NCBI RefSeq assembly: GCF_018638295.1
Contig: NZ_JABTTS010000001.1
Span: forward strand, 1 to 64,000
Direction of reading: 5' to 3'
Length of the DNA stretch: 64,000 nucleotides
DNA from: Streptomyces sp. CHD11
GTDB lineage: Bacteria > Actinomycetota > Actinomycetes > Streptomycetales > Streptomycetaceae
Shown piece by piece: positions 22,801 through 31,772 of the stretch. The notes under the pieces were generated by a model. It was not told the origin of the DNA. It did not search any database and saw nothing but the letters and a program-made list of their open reading frames with translations. The translations under genes and the position numbers were made by a program. Position 1 is the stretch's first letter, and each line of letters starts with the position of its first letter.

Positions 22801-22839
22801 TGCCGCCATGCCGCCATGCCGCCATGCCGCCATGCCGCC
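22801..22839. repeat. 8-bp tandem repeat (TGCCGCCA) between genes
   Basis: Four exact copies of TGCCGCCA and a fifth partial copy lie between the EbfC-like gene and the WXG100-like gene, in a 138-bp intergenic stretch. The repeat is not part of a supported reading frame. Copy number should vary by slippage and could alter spacing between the two genes. Confidence 0.8.
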
Positions 22840-22847
22840 CGGCCGGT

Positions 22848-23303
22848 CTACGGCTCGTCCCCGTCGATCTCGTCACGCAGCCGGTCCCCCGCCGTACGCG
22901 GCAGGGACTCCTCGGGCAGGAGGTGGGCCGCGGGGCCGAGGATACGGTCCCAGTCCAGCTCCATCCCCGGCAGCTCGGGCATGACGGCACTCGGCCGGGT
23001 GAGCGGCTCGAAGAGGTCGCGCACCATCCGGGAGTGGTGCGAGCGGGCCTCCTGGATGGTGCCGAGCACCGCTTCGGAGAGCTGCGAGGCGGACATGGAG
23101 CGGTACTTGCCGTCCAGGAACCTGACCTCCGTCACCTCCCCCTGGCCGCCCACCGACACCTCCACCGACCCGTCGGGGGAGAAGGCGGACGAGGTGAAGG
23201 CGCTCAACTGACGCTCGGCGTCGGCCGCGGCGCTCTGGACTGTCTCCAGTTGTGCGGTCGCCTCCGCGAGCCGCTTCGCCAGCCGTTCGGTTTCCTCGCT
23301 CAT
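22848..23303 (-). CDS. YbaB/EbfC family-like protein (EspL analogue)
   Basis: The product is 151 residues from an ATG preceded by GGGAGA. It begins with a coiled coil (ETERLAKRLAEATAQLETVQ), followed by the beta-strand segment GSVEVSVGGQGEVTEVRFLD and a second helix with LSEAVLGTIQEARSHH. This is the layout of YbaB/EbfC nucleoid-associated proteins. The C-terminal 50 residues are an extension not found in the short housekeeping version. In mycobacterial ESX loci a YbaB-like protein, EspL, stabilises substrates. The position here between the AAWKG-type protein and a WXG100 protein fits such a chaperone role better than DNA binding, but this is inference. Confidence 0.75.
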   Translation of the reverse strand: MSEETERLAKRLAEATAQLETVQSAAADAERQLSAFTSSAFSPDGSVEVSVGGQGEVTEVRFLDGKYRSMSASQLSEAVLGTIQEARSHHSRMVRDLFEPLTRPSAVMPELPGMELDWDRILGPAAHLLPEESLPRTAGDRLRDEIDGDEP

Positions 23304-23334
23304 CGACGTCTCCCGTTCCTCGGAGTCACCAGCG

Positions 23335-26300
23335 TCATCGGCCGATCACCGCCGGTGTGGTGCCCTCGTCGGTGCCCCACACGTCCTCGTCCTCCGCGAC
23401 CCAGTTCGACCGCTCGCGGTCGCTGCTCTGGGTGGTCTCGGTCCGCTGCGCGGGGGGCGGCGGCATCATCCCCGCCGCGGGCGTCCCGCTCCGGGTGACG
23501 ACCACGTCCTCCTGCATTTCCTGCTCACGCTGGGCGGCGGCCCTGCGGCTGGCCGCCTGGGCGGCGGCGGAGCCGCGCCGGGGGGCGGGCCTGCTGATGC
23601 GGGAGCCCGGGTTGGACCGTTCCCGCTCGCCCGTGGAGTCGCCGCCGGAGTTCCCCATCCCGCCCATGCCGCCCATCGGGGGCATCATCGGGCTGCCGCC
23701 GCCGGGGCCGCCGAGCGCGCTGGAGCCGGGGCCGCTCTGGTCCCCCTGGGTGAACGGGTTGTCCGCGGTTCCCTCGCCCCGCCCCGGGTTCCCGGAGCCG
23801 TGGTCGTCGTACGCGTAGTCCTCCGGACCCCAGTCGCCGCCGAGGGCGTCACCGCCCCGTGGACCGGTGGCGCCGTCGCCGCGCGGGTCGGAGAAGGAGG
23901 TGTGCGGGCCGTTCGTCATGGCGCTCGGCGTGTCGATGGTGGTCTGCCCGGAGTTGGCGCCGGGGTAGTCCACATCGATCCGTGGGACGTCGATCCGGTT
24001 GCCCGAGTTCCCGGAGTCGCCCGGGGTGTCGGTCTGGCTGTCCGGACCCTCGACCACGGTGGTCCCCTCCGGGGACGTCTCCGTGACGGTGCCGTCGGCC
24101 GCCACCTCGTGCACGGTGCCGTCCGGCAGGGTCACCTTCGCGCTGCCGTCCGGGGAGGTGACCGTGACGGTGCCGTCGGGTTCGGTCAGGGTGATCTCCC
24201 CGTCGGGAGCGGTCTCCTGCACGGTACCGTCCGGCAGGGTGATCTCGGAGCTGCCGTCCGGGGAGGTCACGGTGACGGTCCCGTCCGGGCCGGTCACCGT
24301 GACCGTGCCGTCCGAGGACGTCTCCGTACTGCCGCCGGGTCCGTCCACGATGGTGGATCCGTCCGGCTGGGTGATGATCTCCACGCCCGGACCGTCCACG
24401 ATGGTCGACCCGTCGGGACGGGTGATGATCTCCCCGCTGGGGCCGTCCACGATGGTCTGGTCGCCGGGAACGGTGGCGTTGTCGCCGGGGCCCGACGTCT
24501 GGACGGTGCCGTCGGGGTCGGTGATGGTCACGGACCCGTCCGGCCCGGCGACGGTGACGGTGCCGTCGGGGTCGGTCTGGGTGATCGTCCCGTCCGGGTC
24601 GATGACCTGCTCGGTGCCGTCGGGGAAGTCGGTCGTGACGCTGCCGTCCGGGTTCTGCTGGGTGATGCCCCCGGGCTTGTTCGCCAGCGGGTTACCGGGC
24701 GGCTGGTGGCTCACGAAGTTGTTGCCCGGCGGCAGGGGGGTCCCCTCGCCGTTGCCCAGTTGCTCGTTCGCGTCGTCGATGACGTTCTGCGCCTGGTTGT
24801 TGGCGTCCTGGATGGCCTTGTCGACCTGGGCGTTGGCCTCGCTGATCGCGGTCTCGGCGTCGGCGTTCGCCTGGTCCGCCCGGTCGTTGGCCAGGTTGTT
24901 CGCCTCCTCCATCTGGAGGTTGGCCTCGTCCTGGATGTCAGTGACCTGGTTGTTCGCCTCGTTGATGGCGTTCTCGGCCTCGGAGTTGGCCTCGTTGAGG
25001 AGATTCTCGGTCTCCTCGTTGGCCTCGTTGATGGCGTTCTCCGCTTCGGAGTTCGCCTCGTCGATGGCGTTCTCGGCCTGGGAGTTCGCCTCGTTGATCG
25101 CGTTCTCCGCCTCGGCGTTCATCTCCTCCGCGGCCGCGTTCGCCTCCGCGATGGCTGTCTCCGCGGCCGCGTTGGCCTCGGCGACCGCCGCTTCGGCCTC
25201 GGCGTTGGCCTCCTCGATGGCGGCCTCCGCCTCGGCGATGGCCTCCTCGGCCGCCGCGTTGGCCTCGTCGATGGCGGTCTCCGCCTCTTCGTTGATCTCG
25301 TCGATCAGCTCGTCGATCTCCTCGTCGGAGCCGCCGCCGGCGGCGCCACCACCGCCGATGTAGCTGGTGACCTCGGGCTCCAGGACCTTCTCGATGACCC
25401 GCTGGGCCTCGATGAAGGCGTTGTTGACCGTGGACAGGGCGGTGGAGGCGGCCGGGGTCAGGTGCTCCTCGACTCCCGCGTTCCAGGACTCGACCGCCTT
25501 GGCCCCCAGGCCCGCCCAGGTGGAGACGTCGTTGAGGTTGCCAAGGCCGGGGATCGTCACCTTCGCATCGGGCAGCAGCGTGTAGAACCTGGTCTCCGTC
25601 TCGCTGGTGCTCCAGCTTCCTGCCCCGGTGGAATTACCGGGGTGATAAGTCGATTCGGAGCCGGTCTGGATCCCCTCCACCGCGAACCGGGCGTTGTTGT
25701 TGTAGACCCATTTGTGCGCCGACTGGAGGATCGAGTACAGAATTCCGTAGGGGCTGCCCAGGCCGGGCATGTGATTGATCGGATCGTCCCCGGCGTCCAC
25801 CAGGGGGACGGGCTCGACGTTGGTCCCGCTCTCCCAGTCGGAATGGGCCGCGGACAGGTCGCGGATCGCCAGGAAGACGGCATTGCCGGCTTTCAGGATG
25901 GCGTCGCCCTGCTCGCTGGAGGCCGCGTACCAGTCCCACTGGCTCTGGTTCTCCGCGGTGAAGTCCTTGGGGTGCATCTGGTCGGCGAACCCCTGGTAGT
26001 TCTTGTGGAGTCCGTCGATCATGTTGGCGAAGACCTCGGCCGCCTTGCCCTTCCAGGCCGCGTTGTCCTCCCCCAGGGACTCCTTCCACTGCTTGACCGT
26101 CTCGGCGTGGTCGGTGAAGAACTTGGCCACCCGGTCGTACGCCTCCGCCGTCCTGGTGAACGACGAGAAGTCCATGGCGCTGGCCACGTCGACCGTCCTG
26201 CCGTTGGACGAGAAGCCGACATTGGTGTGGCCCACGATGTTCCGGTAGCCGGAGTCGTACAGCGCGCTGCCGGCTCCTTCCACGTACGCGCCGAGGGCGT

Positions 26301-26730
26301 GGTTCATGCCGCTGAGGGAACCGCCGTCGCCCTCGGACCAGCCGAACGGGTTGACCTGGTTCAGCTCCACGTCCTCGCCGCCCGGGCCGACGAAGTCGAT
26401 GAGGACCTTCCGGAGCTTCGGGTAGATCTTCTCCTTCAGCTCGTCATCGGAGTACTTGTCGAGATCGCGCGTCGTCTCCGGGTCCTCCTCACCCGGCAGG
26501 AAGAAGTGGAGCACGAAGTCGTGGCCGTCGGTGTTCGGGCCGGAGTAGAGGTCGTAGGCGTCCTCGGTCATCTCCATGAAGTCCCGGTCCTCGATGACAA
26601 CCTTGATGAGCGGCGCGTTGCCCTCCGGCTCCGTGCCGCGCATGTCCTCGAAGATGCCGTCGCGCGAGGGCATGGGGTAGCCCGTGAACGCCTCGACCGC
26701 TTTGGCCCAGTGATCGGACGCGTCTGCCAT
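23335..26730 (-). CDS. AAWKG-type T7SS-associated protein with long EAN coiled coil and DGT repeats
   Basis: The product is 1,131 residues from the ATG at 26730 (MADASDHWAKAVEAF), with GGAG upstream. Residues 1-450 are a globular ESX-like region containing NAAWKGKAAEVFANM, the motif that names the AAWKG family in Streptomyces, and DWESG. Residues about 467-657 are a highly regular EAN/EAE repeat (AEAENAINEAN) predicting a very long acidic coiled coil. Residues about 690-893 are repeats of the PDGTVTVTSPDGS type, likely beta-rich. The C-terminus is Gly/Met/Pro-rich and disordered. No signal peptide is seen. Its place directly downstream of the Esx genes suggests a secreted or surface filament-like substrate. 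That function is not shown by sequence. Confidence 0.75.
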   Translation of the reverse strand: MADASDHWAKAVEAFTGYPMPSRDGIFEDMRGTEPEGNAPLIKVVIEDRDFMEMTEDAYDLYSGPNTDGHDFVLHFFLPGEEDPETTRDLDKYSDDELKEKIYPKLRKVLIDFVGPGGEDVELNQVNPFGWSEGDGGSLSGMNHALGAYVEGAGSALYDSGYRNIVGHTNVGFSSNGRTVDVASAMDFSSFTRTAEAYDRVAKFFTDHAETVKQWKESLGEDNAAWKGKAAEVFANMIDGLHKNYQGFADQMHPKDFTAENQSQWDWYAASSEQGDAILKAGNAVFLAIRDLSAAHSDWESGTNVEPVPLVDAGDDPINHMPGLGSPYGILYSILQSAHKWVYNNNARFAVEGIQTGSESTYHPGNSTGAGSWSTSETETRFYTLLPDAKVTIPGLGNLNDVSTWAGLGAKAVESWNAGVEEHLTPAASTALSTVNNAFIEAQRVIEKVLEPEVTSYIGGGGAAGGGSDEEIDELIDEINEEAETAIDEANAAAEEAIAEAEAAIEEANAEAEAAVAEANAAAETAIAEANAAAEEMNAEAENAINEANSQAENAIDEANSEAENAINEANEETENLLNEANSEAENAINEANNQVTDIQDEANLQMEEANNLANDRADQANADAETAISEANAQVDKAIQDANNQAQNVIDDANEQLGNGEGTPLPPGNNFVSHQPPGNPLANKPGGITQQNPDGSVTTDFPDGTEQVIDPDGTITQTDPDGTVTVAGPDGSVTITDPDGTVQTSGPGDNATVPGDQTIVDGPSGEIITRPDGSTIVDGPGVEIITQPDGSTIVDGPGGSTETSSDGTVTVTGPDGTVTVTSPDGSSEITLPDGTVQETAPDGEITLTEPDGTVTVTSPDGSAKVTLPDGTVHEVAADGTVTETSPEGTTVVEGPDSQTDTPGDSGNSGNRIDVPRIDVDYPGANSGQTTIDTPSAMTNGPHTSFSDPRGDGATGPRGGDALGGDWGPEDYAYDDHGSGNPGRGEGTADNPFTQGDQSGPGSSALGGPGGGSPMMPPMGGMGGMGNSGGDSTGERERSNPGSRISRPAPRRGSAAAQAASRRAAAQREQEMQEDVVVTRSGTPAAGMMPPPPAQRTETTQSSDRERSNWVAEDEDVWGTDEGTTPAVIGR

Positions 26731-26800
26731 GGGGAACTCCGGGAGGGGGCGGTACGAACGGGAGGAGGGGTACGGGGGCGGGCGCGGAGCCCCGCTGCGC

Positions 26801-27286
26801 CTATGTCGTCCCGTCGCCCTCGTCGCTGTCCCCGTCGTCCGAGGAGCTCTCCGGTTCGGGGACGGGTGTCTCCCCGGAGAACCCGGAGTCGGCCAGGACG
26901 TCGGTGAAGGTCTCCGCCTCGATGGCGCCCAGGTTGTCCCCCTGGGTCTTGAACAGCTCTTCCAGCGTCCGGCGCAGCCCGTCCTCGATCTCGCCGAAGG
27001 TGGTCTGCTGACCCTCCAGGGTCGCGACGACGGTCTGGATGTTGGACGACAGGGCGTCGGTGAAGCTGGCACCGCTCACGATGTCGTCCTCGTCAATGCG
27101 GCCCATCATGAGCGGCTTGCCCTTGCCGATCCCCCCGACGGTGTCCGACGTGGTGACTCCGTCCGCCATGTCCCGCATGGACGGGTCGCCCTCGATCACA
27201 GTCTTGATGTCGGCGATGAACGCCGACAGGTCCTGGTCAAGGAACGCCTCGATCGACGCCCTGTTCAGTTCACTGAAGTCGGCCAT
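26801..27286 (-). CDS. Acidic T7SS-associated protein of unknown function
   Basis: The product is 161 residues starting MADFSELNRASIEAFLDQDL. It is mostly helical, with an acidic tail (SSSDDGDSDEGDGTT) and no membrane segment. It lies between esxA and the AAWKG-type gene on the same strand, with 120 bp and 70 bp of spacing. I do not recognise a domain. Size, helicity and position resemble small T7SS accessory proteins that bind ESX substrates. Its acidic tail looks disordered. Coding support comes from a good start region (GGGAAGGGAGACCC upstream) and ordinary protein composition. Confidence 0.65.
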   Translation of the reverse strand: MADFSELNRASIEAFLDQDLSAFIADIKTVIEGDPSMRDMADGVTTSDTVGGIGKGKPLMMGRIDEDDIVSGASFTDALSSNIQTVVATLEGQQTTFGEIEDGLRRTLEELFKTQGDNLGAIEAETFTDVLADSGFSGETPVPEPESSSDDGDSDEGDGTT

Positions 27287-27406
27287 ACGGGTCTCCCTTC
27301 CCTGGAGGGTGCGTCCGGTGTCCGGACGGTGCCGGGTGGCGGGGTGTCACGGCGTCACCCCCGGCCGGGCAGTGTCCTGCTCGGCCGGGGGCGGAGCGGC
27401 ACGGGG

Positions 27407-27727
27407 TCAGCGACCGATGTTCACCTCGGACCAGAGCTGGCTGAGGCTGTTCTCCGTGTACTTGTAGCTCTCGGAGACGTCGGTCAGGAGGCCGGCGTGC
27501 GAGGTCAGCAGGTTCTGCATGGTGACGACGGCGCCGTCCCACGCGGCCTGCTTCTGCGTGTAGACCTCGGCGTCACCGCCGTACCAGGTCTGCTTCAGTT
27601 CGCTGAGCTCCATCTCCAGCTGACTCAGCGTGCCCTCGATGGCGCGGGTCTGCTGGACCATGTCGTCAGCGGCGTTGTTGACGTGGTTGTACTGGACGTG
27701 AATGAAACCATCGGTCAGGTCTGACAT
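27407..27727 (-). CDS. esxA: WXG100 family protein, EsxA-like
   Basis: The product is 106 residues. W48-Y-G50 (KQTWYGGDAEVY) is the WXG turn between two amphipathic helices. Near the C-terminus Y88-K-Y-T-E92 fits the YxxxD/E export signal recognised by EccC in ESX systems. It lies 75 bp downstream of the esxB-like gene and is presumably co-transcribed from the promoter at 28209-28237. Together they should form the Esx heterodimer secreted by EccC/EccD. The A/B naming follows motif logic: this partner carries both the canonical WXG and the Y motif. Confidence 0.85.
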   Translation of the reverse strand: MSDLTDGFIHVQYNHVNNAADDMVQQTRAIEGTLSQLEMELSELKQTWYGGDAEVYTQKQAAWDGAVVTMQNLLTSHAGLLTDVSESYKYTENSLSQLWSEVNIGR

Positions 27728-27802
27728 GAATCGTCCTCATCTCGTGCGGGGCCCGGTGCGGTCCGGCGTGCAGCGGAGGCGTCGACGTCCGCCCGGATGT
27801 GC

Positions 27803-28168
27803 CTACTTGGGGCCGTCCAGGGCGCCCGATCCGGCCAGGGCGTCGAAGGCGGCCTCGCTGGCGCTGAACGCCTGATCGATGGCGGTGTTGCTGGAGCCCT
27901 GGGTCAGCCCGTGCTGCACGAGGCTGGTGTTGAGCTTGTCGATCATGTCCTCGAGGTTCTTCAGGATGATGGCCACCTGGTCGTCCCACTTGTCGAGCAG
28001 CCTGCCGTAGGCGCCGCCGTCGGAACCTTGGTAGGAACTCGCCAGATTGCCCTTGGTGGCGTGAACATCCTGGAGGATGCGCTGAACCCCGCTGTAGGCC
28101 ATCTCCAGTGCCTGGATCCCGTTCCGGGTGGAACTCTCTGATGACTGCTGACCGCCCAGCTCACTCAT
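27803..28168 (-). CDS. esxB: WXG100 family protein, EsxB-like with degenerate WXG
   Basis: The product is 121 residues. The hairpin turn is Y46-Q-G48 (ASSYQGSDGGAY) instead of Trp-x-Gly, followed by GRLLDKWDDQVAIIL, typical of the second helix in Streptomyces EsxB-like proteins. The C-terminal tail of about 25 residues (SASEAAFDALAGSGALDGPK) lacks a tyrosine and so has no YxxxD/E. The start at 28168 follows GAGAAGAGG. It is the first gene of the minus-strand array, right behind a clear promoter. Heterodimer formation with the downstream EsxA is expected from the family. Confidence 0.85.
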   Translation of the reverse strand: MSELGGQQSSESSTRNGIQALEMAYSGVQRILQDVHATKGNLASSYQGSDGGAYGRLLDKWDDQVAIILKNLEDMIDKLNTSLVQHGLTQGSSNTAIDQAFSASEAAFDALAGSGALDGPK

Positions 28169-28208
28169 GTCGCCTCTTCTCCCTCAGGTCACTCACCCAT
28201 CACAACTC

Positions 28209-28237
28209 ACCCTATTCAATGGTAGTTGATACAGCAA
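28209..28237 (-). promoter_or_regulatory. Promoter for the esxBA array
   Basis: Read on the minus strand, TTGCTG (28237-28232) is followed after exactly 17 bp by TAGGGT (28214-28209), a good match to housekeeping sigma -35/-10 hexamers of Streptomyces. Transcription would begin about 35 bp before the esxB start codon. The 182-bp gap between eccB and esxB is clearly AT-richer than the surrounding DNA, as expected for a regulatory region. Confidence 0.6.
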
Positions 28238-28350
28238 CCACAAATTCCAGCGCAATGGAGAATGGGTTTTATGTCCGCTTTACTGGCATTCCGTAACGGC
28301 TTGGATGAACTTCTGACGAAAGAAGGGAAACGCTTCACCACTCCGTCGCA

Positions 28351-29883
28351 CTATTCGGCCGATCTCCCGGAAACAGACGGTCGCTCCGCGTTCGCTTTCG
28401 CGGTGCCGCAGGAGGGTGCCGGCGTTCGGGGCGCGTCGTGGGTGGCGGCGGCGGTCGCCCCCAGATCCGGTCCGGTGGGCAGCATCGCCAGCAGCAGCGA
28501 GGGGACGATCCGCGCCTGCCCGTCGCCGTAGCCCAGGGCCGAGACGTCCTCGTCGGCCGGCACCCGGTATTTCACGCCGGTGTCCGCGACCAGGTAGCGG
28601 CTGCCGCCCACATCGCCTCCGGTGGCACTGCCGGCGTCGACCAGCGCGCCCCCGCCCGGTGGGACCACCACCGCGTCGACGGCCTGGCAGGCTTCCGTGA
28701 TTCCGGTGGCCGACCGCTTCACCGCGGGCCCCAGGGCCTCCTGGCCGACCAGGGCGACGCCGACCTGGACGCCGGGGCCGGACGGCGAGCCCGGCGTGAC
28801 CGACGAGCAGACGGCGTCCTGTGCCGCGACGTCGGCCAGCCGGGGCGGGGACTCCGGCATCCTCCCGGCGGCGTCGGCCACGAAGCCGCCCCCGCCTGGG
28901 GCCAGATGGCCCTTGAGGGTGCCCGCGTCCAGCTCCCGTACGACGGCGGATTCGCCCTCGTACGCCTTTCTGGTGGTCTCCGGGTCGCTGAGCTGCAGTG
29001 CCGCCTGGGTGTTCGTCAGCGGCACCAGGCCCTCCTCGCGCAGCAGGTAGTGCTGGCTGCGGTCGGCCCCCGGGACACTGGTGCGGAAGACCTGTCCGAC
29101 CAGGGTGGAGAGGGTGCCGAACGTCGGCCCGCGCTTGCCCAGGCCGGCCGGAGCGACCGGGGTGAGGTCCGGTCCGGCGGGCAGTGCGTTGATGAACGCC
29201 GCGGACACCGTGCGGGGCTGCGCCGTCCCGTAGCCCAGGCTCTCCAGGGCACTGCTGCGGCTGTCGATCCGCAGCCTGGTGCCCTGCCACACCAGGTGGC
29301 GGGCACCGGACGGATCCGCCACCAGGACCGCGCTCCCCCGGGGCAGCGGGCGTTGTTCGGCGTCCGCCGCGACCGAGAGGACCGTGTCCCGGGTCCCGGG
29401 GCCGTCGGCGGGGGCCGAGCAGACCAGCCACGGCCGGGCGTCCGCGACCGCCTCCGGGGCCGGCAGGACGTCCGGGGCTCCGTCGATGCCGACCGGGAAG
29501 CCCCGGGGGGTGCCGCGCAGCGCGTCCGTCCCCACGGTCTGGCTGGTCAGGCCGGAACGGGAGGCCCCGGCCAGCAGCCTGGCGGAGGCGTAGTTCAGGA
29601 CCGGGCGCAGCTCGCCCCCGTCGTAGAAGTAGCGCGCACCGGTGTCCTCGTCCACGATCAGGGTCCCCTCGACGCGCCAGGAGTCCGAGGTGGACGGGGA
29701 TATGAGGCCCCAGACGAAGGCCCCGGCGGCGATCAGCAGCGAGACGACGATGCCGATGGCCAGGCCGCGGTTGGTGCGGCCGACGGGGCTCTCGGGGGCG
29801 TCCAGGTCGGTGCGGAGCAGGCCCGATGTCAGTCGCCCCATGACGAACATGTGCGCCTGGACCTGGTCACGTCTGTTCTGCAC
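28351..29883 (-). CDS. eccB: Type VII secretion protein EccB
   Basis: The product is 510 residues. The N-terminal segment MQNRRDQVQAHMFVMGRLTSG is the EccB signature. One transmembrane helix follows at about 41-61 (LAIGIVVSLLIAAGAFVWGLI), and the rest is the large extracytoplasmic domain with two cysteines expected to pair. EccB contacts EccC in the membrane complex. The gene lies 143 bp downstream of eccD, with a GGGGCC-rich stretch between them, and ends before the esxB promoter. Length and domain order are normal for the family. Confidence 0.93.
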   Translation of the reverse strand: MQNRRDQVQAHMFVMGRLTSGLLRTDLDAPESPVGRTNRGLAIGIVVSLLIAAGAFVWGLISPSTSDSWRVEGTLIVDEDTGARYFYDGGELRPVLNYASARLLAGASRSGLTSQTVGTDALRGTPRGFPVGIDGAPDVLPAPEAVADARPWLVCSAPADGPGTRDTVLSVAADAEQRPLPRGSAVLVADPSGARHLVWQGTRLRIDSRSSALESLGYGTAQPRTVSAAFINALPAGPDLTPVAPAGLGKRGPTFGTLSTLVGQVFRTSVPGADRSQHYLLREEGLVPLTNTQAALQLSDPETTRKAYEGESAVVRELDAGTLKGHLAPGGGGFVADAAGRMPESPPRLADVAAQDAVCSSVTPGSPSGPGVQVGVALVGQEALGPAVKRSATGITEACQAVDAVVVPPGGGALVDAGSATGGDVGGSRYLVADTGVKYRVPADEDVSALGYGDGQARIVPSLLLAMLPTGPDLGATAAATHDAPRTPAPSCGTAKANAERPSVSGRSAE

Positions 29884-30026
29884 GTCGTGCTCTCCCGGGG
29901 ATCAGGAACGGACCGGTGGCCGCGGGGGGACCGGCCGGTGCCGCGTACGGCGACGGGGACGGCCCGGGGACGGCGCCGGGCCGGGGCCGGGGCCGGGGCG
30001 ACAGGGGCCGGCCGGGGCCGGTGCCG

Positions 30027-31427
30027 TCACAGGTTGAGTGAGCGCAGCCATCCGAACACACCCAGATTCCACAGCGCGAGGGGCAGCAGGCTGACGGCGG
30101 CCGCGGAGTGCAGCAGTTCCCCGATGCGGCCCCAGTAGGGGACCAGCCGCCGGCCCGGGACCGTCCAGGAGGCGATGGCGCAGGTCGCGGCCATCGCGAA
30201 CAGGACCACGACCAGAGCGGGGAGGGCGCCGGCCGAGACCGCGAGGCCGGCGCAGACCATGAGGGCGGCCACCCCGAGGGCGCCGGGGACCAGGAGCGCG
30301 AGCCGCTGCCAGGAACTGCCCATACCGCGGCCGTGCAGCAGCAACAGCAGCGAGAGCGCTCCTGCCATGGTGCCGCCCGGCCAGCCGAAGGGGTGGACCA
30401 GGGCGGCCAGGAAGGCGACGCAGAGCACTCCGGTGGCCGCGAGCAGTGCGGTCATCCACACATCGGCCGCCACAGTCCTGGCCGCCACCTCGTTGCTGCC
30501 GTGCGGGTCGATGCCCTCCTGCAACTGCTGGGCGTTGGTGGGCAGCGGCGGGGTCCGCATCCCGGAGAGCCGGAAGGACAGCGACGGCACGAACGCCCCG
30601 AACAGCACCGTGAGCAGGACGGACACGGCGGCCGCCTCCTGCAGGGTCAGGTCGAACAGGATCAGCAGGAGGGCGGTGAGGGCGCCGCCCGTGGCGATCG
30701 AGGCGATGGCCAGGAAGAGGGGGGTGAAGGCGGCCACCACGGCGAGGGTGAGCACGGCCCCGCCCGCGGCGGAGGCGGACGCGGCGAGGAGCCGGGCGCC
30801 GAACACCTGGGCCATCTGGTCGCCTTCGGCGCCGCCGCCGGGCAGGACCCAGCCGGCCTGGGTCCAGTACGCGGTGGCCATGACCCCTAGTGCGGCGCCG
30901 GCCCCGGCGTCTCCGACGGCACGGCTGGCCGACGCGGCGCCCGCGAGCATCAGCAGACCGCCGGCGAACAGGACGGTGACGCGCAGCCACGGGCCGAGGC
31001 CGGGCAGGGCGAGGAGGACCATGCCGGTGGCCAGGGCGGTCGCCGAGAGACCGATCAGCACCCGGCGGCCCACCACGGGTGTCCAGGCGAACGGGCGGCG
31101 GTCCATGGTGGTCGCGATGGCGTCGACGAGGTCGTCGAAGTGGGGTTCCGGCAGGGCCTCGGCGCGCGGTCTCAGGTGCAGGACCTCGCCGTCGCGCACC
31201 CCGACGGCGTCCAGGGTGGACTCCTCGTCCACTGGGGCGCCGCCCAGCCGCTGGAGGATCCAGCCGCCGTGTTCGAGTCCGGCCTCCTGGGTCTCCTCGC
31301 CCGCGTAGTCGAGAAGGGCCGGGAGGAGGTCGGCCACCGGGACGTCGCCGGGAACGGCCAGGTCTATGGATTTTGCGGGGGCTCGTACCGAGATCCGGCA
31401 CAGGTGTGCCACCGTACTGTCGGTCAA
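30027..31427 (-). CDS. eccD: Type VII secretion integral membrane protein EccD
   Basis: The product is 466 residues. Residues 1-90 form a ubiquitin-like (YukD) domain including FDDLVDAIA just after it. From about residue 125 to the end there are about eleven hydrophobic helices (for example VLIGLSATALATGMVLLALPG and AAVSLLPLALWNLGVFGWL). EccD forms the membrane pore scaffold of ESX systems as a dimer per protomer. It is transcribed away from eccC, with a 345-bp region between the two starts, and is followed by eccB. Confidence 0.93.
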   Translation of the reverse strand: MTDSTVAHLCRISVRAPAKSIDLAVPGDVPVADLLPALLDYAGEETQEAGLEHGGWILQRLGGAPVDEESTLDAVGVRDGEVLHLRPRAEALPEPHFDDLVDAIATTMDRRPFAWTPVVGRRVLIGLSATALATGMVLLALPGLGPWLRVTVLFAGGLLMLAGAASASRAVGDAGAGAALGVMATAYWTQAGWVLPGGGAEGDQMAQVFGARLLAASASAAGGAVLTLAVVAAFTPLFLAIASIATGGALTALLLILFDLTLQEAAAVSVLLTVLFGAFVPSLSFRLSGMRTPPLPTNAQQLQEGIDPHGSNEVAARTVAADVWMTALLAATGVLCVAFLAALVHPFGWPGGTMAGALSLLLLLHGRGMGSSWQRLALLVPGALGVAALMVCAGLAVSAGALPALVVVLFAMAATCAIASWTVPGRRLVPYWGRIGELLHSAAAVSLLPLALWNLGVFGWLRSLNL

Positions 31428-31772
31428 GACTCGCTCGTCTCTTCTTCCGCGTGCCGGGACAGGCGAATAGGGAAATCACCTTGCGAGAAGGCGGCGCCGA
31501 GTCGGCATCTACCGGATCGGCGTCATTAGTCGGATGACTGTAGCCTACGAAATGATGCGCGGCTCAGTCCCACCGCCCGGGGGTGGACTCTCCCCCGATG
31601 GATCACCGGATGGGTCATTGGAACACAATGGGCCCGCGGTTCGGACACCGACATGGCAGGGGCCGACAACGGCGTTCCGTCCGTCCCGGCCGGCTTCCGG
31701 TCCGGGGCCGCCGTTCCGCCGGGCCGTCACCGGCCGACCGCAGGACCCGTACCGCCGCCCAGGAGGCATCCC
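31428..31772. promoter_or_regulatory. Divergent eccD / eccC control region
   Basis: The 345 bp between the eccD and eccC starts hold no recognisable gene and must carry the promoters of both. The segment 31510-31555 is the AT-richest part (ATTAGTCGGATGACTGTAGC, CTACGAAATGAT). I could not assign hexamers with confidence. The eccC ribosome binding site AGGAGG lies at about 31760-31766. Confidence 0.5.

Noticed and set aside
22801..22839. CRISPR-like direct repeats
   Set aside because: The units are 8 bp and contiguous, with no spacers; this is a simple tandem repeat.
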